NCBI GenBank assembly: GCA_041650595.1
Contig: JBAZKW010000010.1
Coordinates: forward strand, 1 to 64,000
DNA from: CALFCX01 sp041650595
GTDB lineage: Bacteria; Margulisbacteria; WOR-1; JAKLHX01
Length of the DNA: 64,000 bases
Direction of reading: 5' to 3'
Shown here: positions 46,565-56,357 of the stretch, piece by piece
Position numbering within the stretch: position 1 is the first letter of the stretch
Layout of the letters: the number at the start of each line of letters is the position of its first letter
Translations under genes and position numbers: made by a program
The notes under the pieces: generated by a model
The model's database searches: none
Told to the model about the DNA's origin: nothing
What the model saw: only the letters and a program-made list of their open reading frames with translations

Positions 46565-47370
46565 ATATAAAAATAAATACCTTATTAACGGCGGTGATCT
46601 TGGCTTTGCTATCGACAGGAACAGCAAGTTTTGCCGATCTAAATATCATTGGCGCCTTTCACGATGACAGAACGGTAATGCCGGGCAATAGATATGAAGG
46701 AATAATATTGCTTAGAAATACAGATGATGCTCCGCAAAGCGTAGATATAAAGCAGACAGACTACAGTTTTACGGCAAATGGCGTGAATGACTTTGGTATC
46801 CCGGGATCCAACAAGAGGTCCAATGCGCGCTGGATATCCATCCCCGTGAACAAAGTAATAATACCCCCAAAATCGGATATATCTTATCAGTACTCGGTGC
46901 AAGTGCCTGCCGATAATACATTAAAAGGAACTTACTGGAGCACAATAATGCTCATCCCAGAGGTGACGGCACCAGAAAAAAAGCTGGACGCTTCTTCAAT
47001 GGGCATTACAACTGTTTTTCAGTATTGTTACCAGGTAACATCGCAGATAAGCGACTCGGGCATGATCTCGGCAAAATTCCTGAACAAGGAGATCGTCAGC
47101 TCCGAAGGAAAAACGCTTTTGAAAATAGGTCTTGAAAATAACGGAACAAGGCTTATTACTCCGACTGTATGGGCCGAGATATTTGACAGCACGGGCAATA
47201 ATCTGGGCAAATTCGAATCACAAAAGCAAAGATTATTCCCTGACTGTTCCATCAGCTCGAACATCGATATCAGCAAAGTCCCCGACGGTACATACAAGGC
47301 GCTGGTCATAGTGGACACGCAACTTACCGATCCTGTTGGTGCCCAGTATGACCTGGTAATTACAAGATGA
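46561..47370 (+). CDS. Periplasmic chaperone-like protein
   Basis: 269 residues from ATG 46561, which overlaps the previous stop (ATGA). Signal peptide to about residue 25 (TASFA). The body reads as two Ig-like domains: VMPGNRYEGIILLRNTDDAPQSVDIKQTDY, then WISIPVNKVIIPPKSDISYQYSVQVPADNTLKGTYWSTIMLIP, a pattern seen in PapD-like chaperones and DUF916-type proteins. The second domain begins near QYCYQVTSQISDSG. Position between secreted subunits and a large barrel protein supports a chaperone role, but the family link is by pattern only. It ends with another ATGA overlap. Confidence 0.65.
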   Translation: MNIKINTLLTAVILALLSTGTASFADLNIIGAFHDDRTVMPGNRYEGIILLRNTDDAPQSVDIKQTDYSFTANGVNDFGIPGSNKRSNARWISIPVNKVIIPPKSDISYQYSVQVPADNTLKGTYWSTIMLIPEVTAPEKKLDASSMGITTVFQYCYQVTSQISDSGMISAKFLNKEIVSSEGKTLLKIGLENNGTRLITPTVWAEIFDSTGNNLGKFESQKQRLFPDCSISSNIDISKVPDGTYKALVIVDTQLTDPVGAQYDLVITR

Positions 47371-50300
47371 AAAGAGTCACTGGTTTTTTAACATCGGCAT
47401 CCATAGTCATTCTGTTGGCTTCGCCCGCAGCTGCTGTTACCGCGCGCAGTTCTTCGACAAAGCTGCTGCAGGCGATCCCGGGCAATATTATATCTACCGC
47501 CTTCAAGGTAACCAATCCGGACGCTCCGCAGGATTTTGTCGAAAATATTCAGATCCCCGACAACTGGAAGCTTATTATGCCCTCAGATGACTTGTTTACG
47601 GCGCAAACCAACGCGTCAATTTCCAGAATACTTGCAATACTTGTGCCAAGCTCCACAGCCGCGGGTACTTATACCGTCACATATGAAGTTTCAAGCCGGA
47701 CCGTACCGTCGCTCAGGGATACAGACTACGTTAAAGTAGATGTCGCCGCGCTTTCCAAAGTCGAGATAATTACGGTGGGTCCTCCTAAAGAAGTAATAAA
47801 CGGAAAAGAGTTCAATATTGACGTCAGAATAGTTAACAGGGGGAATGTGGCGGAAAAAGTTACCTTGCTGGCTGATTCCCCGTCTTTCTTCGAAACAGCA
47901 GTTACACCGAAAACATTGTCAATTGATCCCCTTTCATCCGCGTACGCGACGATTACCGTAAAAACCAACGGCATCGCAAAAGAATCTTTTGAACACAGGT
48001 TGAACATAAAGGCTGTTGATGCCGGCAAGCCCGAAGAGAACGTGTTTGACGAAAAAGAAGTTGACACATTGATAACCCAGAACAATTCGCAAACCTTTGA
48101 CAGGTTCATAAGACTGCCTTTTTCGGCAAAGGTCGTTGAGACCGGCGATACCAGCCGCAGCGCCACCGCAATAGAGATGTCTGGAACCGGATATATAAAT
48201 GAGGAAGGGACTCAAAAACTGGATGTCCTCTATAGGACACCGGATGTGTCCGGCTACAGTTCTTTCGGTACGCGGGACGAATATCACGTTAACTTTGACT
48301 CCCCTGCCCTAAAGCTCATGGCCGGTGACAACAGTTATGACCTTACGCACCTTACGGATATGTCATATTTCAGCCGCGGCGTATATGTCAAAGGAAGCAC
48401 CGGAAATTTTGACGCGGCCGTGTTCACAGGACAGACAAGATTTGAGACCACACCAAAAACGCATGACGCGGTACAGTTCAACATAAGGCCGGCCGCGGGA
48501 CTAAACCTGAGCCTGCAAGCGCTGCGCAAAAATGACACTTCATCCCGGGTGATAAGCCTTCTGGGGGGATATAAAAAAAATAATTCCGAGTATTGCAATG
48601 TCGAAGTCGGCGTATCGGATAATACCGTCACACCCTCCGAAAAGGACAACGCGTACAGAATAGAATTGCTCGGCCGCTATCCGGGCAGCGAAACAAGATA
48701 TATGCTGGAGAGTGTGTATGCGGGACCTCAATACGCGGGATACTATTCGGACCAGTATTTTACGAATGCGACACTGCTTTTCCCTGTTGGCAGCACTGAC
48801 TGGACGCTGTCCGCGAGAAAGAACAATACAAACCTGTCTCTCGTGCCGGAAAGAGGAGCGGCTTATGACGAATTGCTCCTGTCCGCGGCATGCCTATATC
48901 CTTTTATGCACGAAACCAGCCTCCTGCTGGCGGTCGAAGATTACAAGAACGCTGACAGAACGTCGGCCGCGTCTTTTGATGTGTCCCAAAAGACTTATAA
49001 GATCGGTATCGAAAAAAAGCATGGCAACTTCAATATCCAGGCAAATACGGGTTTAATCAATTTTAAGGACAACCTTTCAGGCACCACGTTGAACGACCGA
49101 ATGCAGTACAGTGTTTACTCCGCGTATTCTCCGAACAGGAATCTGTCGCTGTCTTTGTTCGGCGTTTACAACAATGATATCGTTTCTACCACACAAGAAG
49201 GGTCGATCAGTCTGGGAGGAAATCTGTCATTCAAACGCGGAGGGTTCTTTGAACTCAATATCGGCTATTCATATACCAAGACTCCAAGCTATCCCGATTA
49301 TCATTCCGCAACGCTGACTTCCAATTTTACTATGCCCAACTCAAATCTACTTTCACTGGGCGGAAGATGGCAAAGGTATTCATCCCCCTCACGGGATGAG
49401 TTGTCCTTTCTTGCAACATATTCAATGACCTTTGACATCCCTGTGGGGATCCGTAAGGACTTGGGGTCTCTCTCCGGCAGGCTGCTGGATGAAAGCGGAG
49501 ATATCCCTGTTCCGGCTGCCGGAGTCAAAGTGTTTGCCGGAGGTTATAGTGCCGTCACGGACAAGGATGGCAACTACAGGTTCCCCTATCTCAAGGAAGG
49601 ATTATATCCGATGTGGGTTGACAATAGCGGCATCGGGCAAGGTAAAGTAACCAGCAAAAAGCTGCCCGTGGTTTCTGTCGCCAAGAACGCTGAATCCAAT
49701 GTGGACATTGCCCTGGTAAACAGTTGCTCTCTGGCGGGAACCTTTAACACAGGAACAGTCAATTTGCCTGAAAAAACCGATAGAAACGCTGTTTTTGTGA
49801 GCGGGGACAGATCAATCGGACTTGATGCTAAAGACCCGTCAAAATCCCTAGATTTGGCCAAACTCCCCGTAACATTGACCAACGGGGAAGAAACTTTATT
49901 AACTGTCACCGATGAGAATGGCAGGTTTGAAGTTAGCGGACTTAGACCCGGGTATTGGATAGCATCATATGACAAAGATGCCCTGCCTTCCAATTATAGG
50001 ATCGAAGATGGTACAAACACGGCCGAACTTTCACAAAGCGGATCGGCTTTTTTAAATGTATCTCTTTTACCGGAGATGCGACTGGTGTGGATCATCGATT
50101 CCGGCGTCGTGGGATTGCCCACAGTTAAGTCGCAAACATGGGCTAAAGCAAGCCGCCCAACAACAAAGTATGAAATTGTAAAAACAGAGCCAGCAGCAAC
50201 CTCAACGAAAAAATATGGCGTCGCAAAAATAGAATTAACAAGCTCGCCCAAACAATCAAAGATATTTATCAACACTCTTTTTGCCGCGATCAATGTTGTT

Positions 50301-50561
50301 AAGTATTTTGCACCAAACAAGACAGAGGCAGAGATAGAAAGCCCGCATATCGCAAAAGCGGTTAGGTCCCGTTCAAAAGAGGTTAGATATATCGCTCTCA
50401 ATCCCACCTCAAAAAGAAAATCGGCAAAGACGGCACAAAAAGGAACATCTTTCTTTTCCAGTGTCCAGGAATCCATATTTAAATCCACGGACCTGCTGCG
50501 CAAATCTTTAAATAAGACCCCGATAAAGCTCGCATCCGACCACACAGCAAACCCGGAATAA
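47367..50561 (+). CDS. Large usher-like outer-membrane beta-barrel protein
   Basis: 1064 residues. Signal peptide (about 1-23, ending PAAA). Residues ~30-230 are Ig-like repeats (NEW3/COG1470 style: IRNRGNVAEKVTLLADSP). About 250-690 are amphipathic strands with alternating aromatic residues (YFSRGVYVKGSTGNFDAAVFTG ... LSLSLFGVYNND ... FELNIGYSYTKTP), expected for an outer-membrane barrel. Two carboxypeptidase-regulatory-like Ig domains follow (SGRLLDESG ... TDKDGNYRFPYLKEGLY; TVTDENGRFEVSGLRPGYW), as at the C-terminus of fimbrial ushers. A basic low-complexity tail of ~150 residues is unusual. Last gene of the operon. Role as an export pore for the upstream secreted proteins is inference. 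Confidence 0.7.
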   Translation: MKRVTGFLTSASIVILLASPAAAVTARSSSTKLLQAIPGNIISTAFKVTNPDAPQDFVENIQIPDNWKLIMPSDDLFTAQTNASISRILAILVPSSTAAGTYTVTYEVSSRTVPSLRDTDYVKVDVAALSKVEIITVGPPKEVINGKEFNIDVRIVNRGNVAEKVTLLADSPSFFETAVTPKTLSIDPLSSAYATITVKTNGIAKESFEHRLNIKAVDAGKPEENVFDEKEVDTLITQNNSQTFDRFIRLPFSAKVVETGDTSRSATAIEMSGTGYINEEGTQKLDVLYRTPDVSGYSSFGTRDEYHVNFDSPALKLMAGDNSYDLTHLTDMSYFSRGVYVKGSTGNFDAAVFTGQTRFETTPKTHDAVQFNIRPAAGLNLSLQALRKNDTSSRVISLLGGYKKNNSEYCNVEVGVSDNTVTPSEKDNAYRIELLGRYPGSETRYMLESVYAGPQYAGYYSDQYFTNATLLFPVGSTDWTLSARKNNTNLSLVPERGAAYDELLLSAACLYPFMHETSLLLAVEDYKNADRTSAASFDVSQKTYKIGIEKKHGNFNIQANTGLINFKDNLSGTTLNDRMQYSVYSAYSPNRNLSLSLFGVYNNDIVSTTQEGSISLGGNLSFKRGGFFELNIGYSYTKTPSYPDYHSATLTSNFTMPNSNLLSLGGRWQRYSSPSRDELSFLATYSMTFDIPVGIRKDLGSLSGRLLDESGDIPVPAAGVKVFAGGYSAVTDKDGNYRFPYLKEGLYPMWVDNSGIGQGKVTSKKLPVVSVAKNAESNVDIALVNSCSLAGTFNTGTVNLPEKTDRNAVFVSGDRSIGLDAKDPSKSLDLAKLPVTLTNGEETLLTVTDENGRFEVSGLRPGYWIASYDKDALPSNYRIEDGTNTAELSQSGSAFLNVSLLPEMRLVWIIDSGVVGLPTVKSQTWAKASRPTTKYEIVKTEPAATSTKKYGVAKIELTSSPKQSKIFINTLFAAINVVKYFAPNKTEAEIESPHIAKAVRSRSKEVRYIALNPTSKRKSAKTAQKGTSFFSSVQESIFKSTDLLRKSLNKTPIKLASDHTANPE

Positions 50562-50569
50562 AGTATTGC

Positions 50570-51547
50570 TTAAAAAGCTTCTTTTACACCGATATTAAAG
50601 GCTGCTACCCCTTCAGATATCTCAGCTGCGGACAAGAACTTAGCAGCCTGCTGCCTCATCAATGCCAAACAATCATTAAAGTTTTGCGGATTAAGCGGTT
50701 TGCCGTCTCTCCACAATCTTGTAACATCGATACAAACTGTTTCTCCCGATTTCCGGACCTTAAACGCACCGATACCCGGACCATGGATTATATAGTCAAT
50801 CCTTTGTTGAGTATCCATTTTTTCCAGCTTAACCATCGGACAGTAATTATCGGTCCCTGATAATTTTTCACTGACATTGTTTATCAAGTCAGCAAAAGCT
50901 ATAAGATGGGCATATTTCTTATATATTTGCGGCATATCAGCTTTGCTTAACCATAAATGACTACCTGAAGAATACCACGGGGATATCTGAGTTACCCCAA
51001 AAGATGCCAAGGCAGAAGCCGGGAGCCCTCTTGATAGAGTGTGTCTTTCAACCGTGGCAATAAGCGCTTTAAGCAATCCGGAAACCATAGGAGGAATACC
51101 AGACGTGACCGAAGAGCACGCTTCTCGAAGCATCATAGCGCCTACAATAGGGTGAAGCATGTTGCCCTCATTGTTTTCAGGATACATATCCTGAGTTGCC
51201 GCACTTCCTACCATCATACGGCCAATATCATGAACTCCTTCAAATAGTGAGAGCAACAGGTTCTCGCCTTCCATCCGGCTGAACTTGCCGCTGCCACTGG
51301 CATCGATAAGTCTTTGTGCCTGGACAAATCCAAACCTGTAATGTTGAAGCGAGTCCAGTACCTGATCTGATCTGACTCCGTGATGTTTGGCTATCTCCGG
51401 CATGGACCCGATGACCCAAAAGGTCAAGGGGCGCAGAACCGAAGAAACCATATTGCCGCTGGCTAATGCATTATGGAAACTTGATTTTACTCTCGGAGGA
51501 AGCATTGTCTGAGAACTTACTCTTGCATTTATCTCTGCTATTAACAT
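50570..51547 (-). CDS. HD-domain-like protein
   Basis: 325 residues, soluble. The middle has the spacing of an HD/HD-GYP hydrolase: LFEGVHDIGRMMVG, then LHPIVGAMMLREA, then ATVERHTLSRGLP, comparable with HDIGK, HP..G and HH...G.P. The first metal His is not obvious and the last motif is degenerate, so activity on cyclic dinucleotides is uncertain. It follows the 263-residue gene by 38 bases on the same strand, with an AAGGATGAG ribosome site, and is probably in the same sigma-28-like operon. Confidence 0.65.
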   Translation of the reverse strand: MLIAEINARVSSQTMLPPRVKSSFHNALASGNMVSSVLRPLTFWVIGSMPEIAKHHGVRSDQVLDSLQHYRFGFVQAQRLIDASGSGKFSRMEGENLLLSLFEGVHDIGRMMVGSAATQDMYPENNEGNMLHPIVGAMMLREACSSVTSGIPPMVSGLLKALIATVERHTLSRGLPASALASFGVTQISPWYSSGSHLWLSKADMPQIYKKYAHLIAFADLINNVSEKLSGTDNYCPMVKLEKMDTQQRIDYIIHGPGIGAFKVRKSGETVCIDVTRLWRDGKPLNPQNFNDCLALMRQQAAKFLSAAEISEGVAAFNIGVKEAF

Positions 51548-51585
51548 TTATCTCATCCTTCTTTTGATTGATTTTCCTTCCAAAA

Positions 51586-52377
51586 TCATATCGTCAATGC
51601 GGGTCTCTCGATTGGTAAAGATGCTATATCAACCTCTCCGCGAAGCACTTTTGCCAGATCCGGGGACGTCCGATCAACAGCCCTTATAATATTCTGCCTG
51701 ACAACCGCATCAAAAGTTTCAACGATCGCTTTAGTTTTTGTATAATCCATAGGATGGACAAAAACCAAGTCTGTTCCGCTGCCGGAAGGACTTCGTCCGG
51801 AAAGTATTATTTCCATCGGCAATTTATCCAAAAGGATTTCCGCAATATAAGACGGCTTCATAAACGGCCTTAACGCCAGATATTCGGTAACGGCACTACT
51901 TTGCCAAAACCCCAGCGTCCTGCCAAGTGTCTGCGCCTCAAAAAGGTCCTGCCAGCTGAATCTCCGGTTTATCCCCTCAACTTTTATGTCCGTTCCGGAT
52001 TTCCGCAGAAAATTTACCGAGCGTTTTACCGATGATGTCGTAAGCATGGAGAATATATCTATGATGCCGTTTCTATAATCCGGATCTTTTTCTCCTTCCG
52101 GCAGATCGATATACGCCACCCCTGCATCAAAAAGCCGCGTAGCGATCTTGGCGCTGTCAGGAATAGAAAACCCGTCCGCACCGTCTTCTGTTTGAACACA
52201 TAATCCATCATAATAAGATTTAATTGTGGCGCCTTTTTGTGCAGATAAACTTGCCATTGAACCGACAACCATCCTATAGCTTCCAGGGTTCGTCAACATA
52301 TTAAAACCCATCCATCCCCTATTCAACGATCGATGAGACGTATTAAACGTTATAGTAGTCTTGCCGATAGCATTCAT
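51586..52377 (-). CDS. Unknown protein, paralogue of 40882-41658
   Basis: 263 residues, soluble, no signal peptide. It shares the QDLFEA..GRT ... TEYLALRPFMKP..IA..LLDK block with the protein at 40882, in the same relative position. Its N-terminus (MNAIGKTTITFNTSHRSLNRGWMGFNML) differs. CGGAGG 5 bases before the ATG. It heads a two-gene operon with the HD-like protein. Confidence 0.75.
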   Translation of the reverse strand: MNAIGKTTITFNTSHRSLNRGWMGFNMLTNPGSYRMVVGSMASLSAQKGATIKSYYDGLCVQTEDGADGFSIPDSAKIATRLFDAGVAYIDLPEGEKDPDYRNGIIDIFSMLTTSSVKRSVNFLRKSGTDIKVEGINRRFSWQDLFEAQTLGRTLGFWQSSAVTEYLALRPFMKPSYIAEILLDKLPMEIILSGRSPSGSGTDLVFVHPMDYTKTKAIVETFDAVVRQNIIRAVDRTSPDLAKVLRGEVDIASLPIERPALTI

Positions 52378-52405
52378 ATTATTACCTCCGAATATTGTTA
52401 ATACT

Positions 52406-52433
52406 ATCTCGACGGGTTTTTATAAAAATTTCA
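52406..52433 (-). promoter_or_regulatory. Sigma-28-like promoter for the 263-residue paralogue operon
   Basis: TGAAATTT (52426-52433), 14 bases, CGAGAT (52406-52411). One half of a divergent pair. Confidence 0.7.
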
Positions 52434-52459
52434 CGGGATTTTATGATATATATTTTGCG

Positions 52460-52487
52460 TGAAATTTCTCCATAAAATTGAAGATAT
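52460..52487 (+). promoter_or_regulatory. Sigma-28-like promoter for the 181-residue protein
   Basis: TGAAATTT, 14 bases, AGATAT, 20 bases before the ATG at 52508. Divergent from 52406-52433. Confidence 0.65.
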
Positions 52488-52507
52488 ATTAATAGGAGGG
52501 TTTAATT

Positions 52508-53053
52508 ATGTTTGAAATTTCCGCAGGTATTCGCCCGAACAGCCGGCTTCTGTTTGCCAGATATAATGCCAACCGTTGCCGCCCGATGCCCGATATAAGG
52601 GAGGCCTTGACGAAAAGCCTTCGCGACCTTGGGATGAGGGACTGTGAGGCAGGAATAGGTTTCAGGGCTCTCGGCCCCAAAGGTGCCATTCAAGTCGACA
52701 TTTATCGCGATATTCCTAGCCCGCATATCGTTGATACCACAACTGCAAATGGGAATGCTCATAATGCAGCTATCTTAATAGGTGTTAACGATGCCGATAT
52801 AGTAGCAAGCATTACCCTGTCAAGAAAATTTATTAGACCGATCGGTCCCGCGTTGCAGAACCGTTTTTTCATTTCTGGACCACGCTGGAAAGGAATTCAG
52901 TTTCCGAGAACTTTGCAAGTTACGGGATTTTATGACGAAATACCTCCGACTGTTTCGTTAATCATGATATTGCTGCACCCCAGACAGTCTTTGATCGCAC
53001 GTGCTCTTGACAGATTGCATTACCGCGAGCTGCAAAGAATAATCCGGAATTAA
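52508..53053 (+). CDS. Unknown protein of the sigma-28-like regulon
   Basis: 181 residues, basic, soluble, no signal peptide. No domain recognised. Arg-rich N-terminal half (MFEISAGIRPNSRLLFARYNANRCRPMP) and an alternating beta-rich middle. Strong ribosome site (AGGAGGG) 8 bases before the ATG. Confidence 0.7.
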   Translation: MFEISAGIRPNSRLLFARYNANRCRPMPDIREALTKSLRDLGMRDCEAGIGFRALGPKGAIQVDIYRDIPSPHIVDTTTANGNAHNAAILIGVNDADIVASITLSRKFIRPIGPALQNRFFISGPRWKGIQFPRTLQVTGFYDEIPPTVSLIMILLHPRQSLIARALDRLHYRELQRIIRN

Positions 53054-53063
53054 AGAATCAGAA

Positions 53064-53390
53064 TTATGATCTTGCCGCGAAGTTAAAAGCGGAAAAATAG
53101 TTCAGCCAATTTTTATCGGTGGACCCGTACTGGTTGTCATAATTTATAAAGTCCACGAATACTTCTCTTAAACGGGTCAGCTCCCTTAATCTATTTAAAT
53201 TTTTTTTATCCGTAATAGTAAGGTCAAACAGCTCCAGCGCTCTTTCGAAAGCCGCGTTTTTATAAGCTTCATTATTCTTATTTTTCCACTTTGCGGCCCT
53301 TATCACCTCACTGCCAATATTGGCCATCTGTTCAATAAATGAAAAAGAAAACCATCTCCCAGACGCCAGCTCTTTGTGATGAGCGATCAT
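53064..53390 (-). CDS. Small helical protein paired with DUF5674
   Basis: 108 residues, almost entirely alpha-helical (ERALELFDLTITDKKNLNRLRELTRLREVFVDF). It overlaps the upstream DUF5674 gene by 4 bases (ATGA). The four-helix look, with a short RxxxxLF pattern, recalls HEPN-type or 23S-IVS-type bundle proteins, but I cannot assign it. The coupled pair could be a toxin-antitoxin-like module (inference only). Confidence 0.65.
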   Translation of the reverse strand: MIAHHKELASGRWFSFSFIEQMANIGSEVIRAAKWKNKNNEAYKNAAFERALELFDLTITDKKNLNRLRELTRLREVFVDFINYDNQYGSTDKNWLNYFSAFNFAARS

Positions 53391-53728
53391 CTTTTTATCA
53401 CCTTATTCACGATCGCGGTTATTTTTTCTCTTAAAGCCGGATCACCAACGCTTCTGCTGCGATTTCCCTGCGCGGGCCTGATATTTATCATCGAATCGAA
53501 CTCAATGAAATCATCGCCAACAAGTTCAGGATAAAGATTTATACCCCATAGATCGGCTTGTTTGGAGCCGTTTTGTATCAAAAAAGCTTCCTCATCCGCG
53601 TGTAGTTCGGCATCGACCGCGATTATTCCCTTTTCAACATCAACAACGGCTTTCACAAGATCTCCGAAGAGGTTTGCAGCCATTTCTTTAAGTTCATTCA
53701 GAGTGATGCTGCCGTTTATTATTTGCAT
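53387..53728 (-). CDS. DUF5674-like protein
   Basis: 113 residues. ITLNELKEMAANLFGDLVKAVVDVEKGIIAVDAELHADEEAFLIQNGS, then WGINLYPE and FIEFDSMINIRPAQGNRSR, matches the DUF5674 pattern as I remember it. Function unknown; family members are small, in candidate phyla and often in two-gene operons. TATAAT lies 6 bases before the ATG, so it is probably leaderless. First gene of a coupled pair. Confidence 0.75.
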   Translation of the reverse strand: MQIINGSITLNELKEMAANLFGDLVKAVVDVEKGIIAVDAELHADEEAFLIQNGSKQADLWGINLYPELVGDDFIEFDSMINIRPAQGNRSRSVGDPALREKITAIVNKVIKR

Positions 53729-53734
53729 AGGAGA

Positions 53735-53740
53735 ATTATA
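53735..53740 (-). promoter_or_regulatory. -10 box of a leaderless promoter (DUF5674 gene)
   Basis: TATAAT with only 6 bases to the ATG at 53728; no Shine-Dalgarno site. Confidence 0.5.
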
Positions 53741-53796
53741 ACATCATTAAGTTATTCTTGATGCATAATAAAATGGCATTCAATAAAAATCGCAAC

Positions 53797-53820
53797 AAAA
53801 AAGGACCTGTTAAGGTCCTA
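53797..53820 (-). terminator. Intrinsic terminator of the 23S-5S operon
   Basis: Minus strand: AGGACCT, loop TAAC, AGGTCCT, then a run of T. Located just after the 5S gene. Confidence 0.8.
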
Positions 53821-53831
53821 AATTGATTCTA

Positions 53832-53885
53832 CCCTTCGACTCGCAGTTCGCTACGCTCACTGCTCGCTCAGGGTCGCTAAGGGCG
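53832..53885. repeat. CCCTTCGACTC repeat, copy 1
   Basis: CCCTTCGACTCGCAG ... GCTCGCTCAGGGTCGCTAAGGG. It shares CCCTTCGACTC ... CGCTCAGGGTC with 58335-58380. One copy lies at each end of the 23S-5S operon. Confidence 0.7.
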
Positions 53886-53893
53886 AAAAAAAA

Positions 53894-54009
53894 CCCGGCA
53901 TCTTCCTACTCTCCCAAGACGTAAAGTCTAAGTACCATCGGCCTCGGAGGGCTTAACTGCTGTGTTCGGAATGGGAACAGGTGTTGCCCCTCCAGTAATA
54001 GACACCGGG
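53894..54009 (-). rRNA. rrf: 5S ribosomal RNA
   Basis: About 116 bases with the 5S signature in complement (CCCGGTGTCTATTACTGGAGGGGC..., ending GCCGGG). It follows 23S by about 190 bases and ends before the terminator at 53797-53820. Confidence 0.9.
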
Positions 54010-54083
54010 ATTTTTTTACCTAGAAACAAATGTTTCTAGAAATCCTTGTAGTGGTCGGTCACGACCGACCACCAACAATTATT

Positions 54084-54112
54084 CTTGCGAACTAAATAAG
54101 GTAATCACACGC
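54084..54112 (-). other. 23S processing stem, trailer arm
   Basis: GCGTGTGATTACCTTATTTAGTTCGCAAG on the minus strand is complementary to the leader arm at 58294-58322, over the core ACTAAATAAGGTAATC. Confidence 0.75.
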
Positions 54113-54113
54113 T

Positions 54114-54181
54114 GTCATTGCGAGCGAAGCAATCCCATAGACAAAGGAGATTGCTTCGGGGCTAAAGCCCCTCGCAATGAC
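54114..54181. repeat. TCATTGCGAG palindromic repeat, copy 3
   Basis: GTCATTGCGAGCGAAGCAATCCC ... GATTGCTTCGGGGCTAAAGCCCCTCGCAATGAC, in the 23S-5S spacer. Confidence 0.85.
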
Positions 54182-54490
54182 TTGTGCCAAAAAGTGAAAG
54201 TGGACAAGACTCTCGGACAATTAGTACTGGTCAGCTGAATGCATTGCTGCACTTACACCTCCAGCCTATCAAACTTGTGTTCTACAAGTGTCCTTACAAT
54301 CATAAAGATTGGGAAACCTTATCTTGTGGTGGGCTTGACACTTAGATGCCTTCAGCGTTTATCCCTTCCAGACATAGCTACCCAGCGTTTGCCGTTGGTA
54401 CGACAACTGGTACACTAGAGGTCTGTCCGTTTCGGTCCTCTCGTACTAGAAACGGCTCCACTCAAGTTTCCTCCGCCTGCATCGGATATG

Positions 54491-54525
<35 letters not shown>

Positions 54526-54530
54526 ACGTA

Positions 54531-54615
<85 letters not shown>

Positions 54616-54636
54616 TCGTCGATGTGAACTCTTGGA

Positions 54637-54678
<42 letters not shown>

Positions 54679-54745
54679 GCGATGGCCCTTCCATCCAGAA
54701 CCACCGGATCACTAAGTCCTACTTTCGTATCTGCTTGACATGTAC

Positions 54746-54782
<37 letters not shown>

Positions 54783-54830
54783 CGCTTGATAACAACCAAG
54801 CTGAGGGAACCTTTGAACGCCTCCGTTACT

Positions 54831-54863
<33 letters not shown>

Positions 54864-55145
54864 CCCTAACTCTGTTTCTCGGATTACACATCCGAGGTTA
54901 GAACTCCAACACAACCAGAGTGGTATCTCACTTGTGACTCCACCGAACCTGACGGCCCGGTATCAAAGTCTCCCACTTATGCTGCACGGATCATATCGAA
55001 ATTCAAAGTTAGGCTACAGTAAAGCTCCACGGGGTCTTTCTGTCCTGATGCAGGTAATCCGTGTCTTCACGGACATCCCAATTTCGCCGAGTCCCTCTCC
55101 GAGACAGCGCTCCTATCATTACACCTTTCGTGCGGGTCGGAACTT

Positions 55146-55917
<772 letters not shown>

Positions 55918-56261
55918 ATTTGAACCTTGATATAATCTCAACTCTCCTCTTAACCTTCCGGCACCGGGCAGGTGTCAGCCCCTATACATCCCCTTACGGG
56001 TTTGCAGAGACCTGTGTTTTTGTTAAACAGTTGCAGGAGCCTGAAGTCTGCGACCACAATAAATTGTGGCGTCCCTTCTTCCGAAGTTACGAGACCATTT
56101 TGCCTAGTTCCTTAAAGAGGGTTATCTCGCGCGCCTTGGCTTATTAAGCCGACCCACCTGTGTCGGTTTGTAGTACGATCACCAGATACAAACAACAAAT
56201 GGCTTTTCTTGTCAGGACGATTCAGACACTTCGTCTCTTATTGCTAAGAGAACCGTATTCA

Positions 56262-56357
56262 CCCCGCACTTTCTATCAATTGCATAAACAATTATTAACT
56301 CGTGCAACAAAATTAACTTCTCAATTTTTGTCGCTCCAAGTAATAGAAAGTGCGGGG
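56262..56357 (-). repeat. 96-bp intervening sequence in 23S (helix 58/59 region)
   Basis: CCCCGCACTTTCTAT ... ATAGAAAGTGCGGGG form a perfect 15-bp stem around a 66-base AT-rich loop. It interrupts a GGTTTAAGCCCC...-type region in the third quarter of 23S, estimated near E. coli 1500-1550. It shares its arms with 57304-57589 and 1911-2006, and its length with the latter. Likely removed by RNase III, leaving fragmented 23S (inference). Confidence 0.75.
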
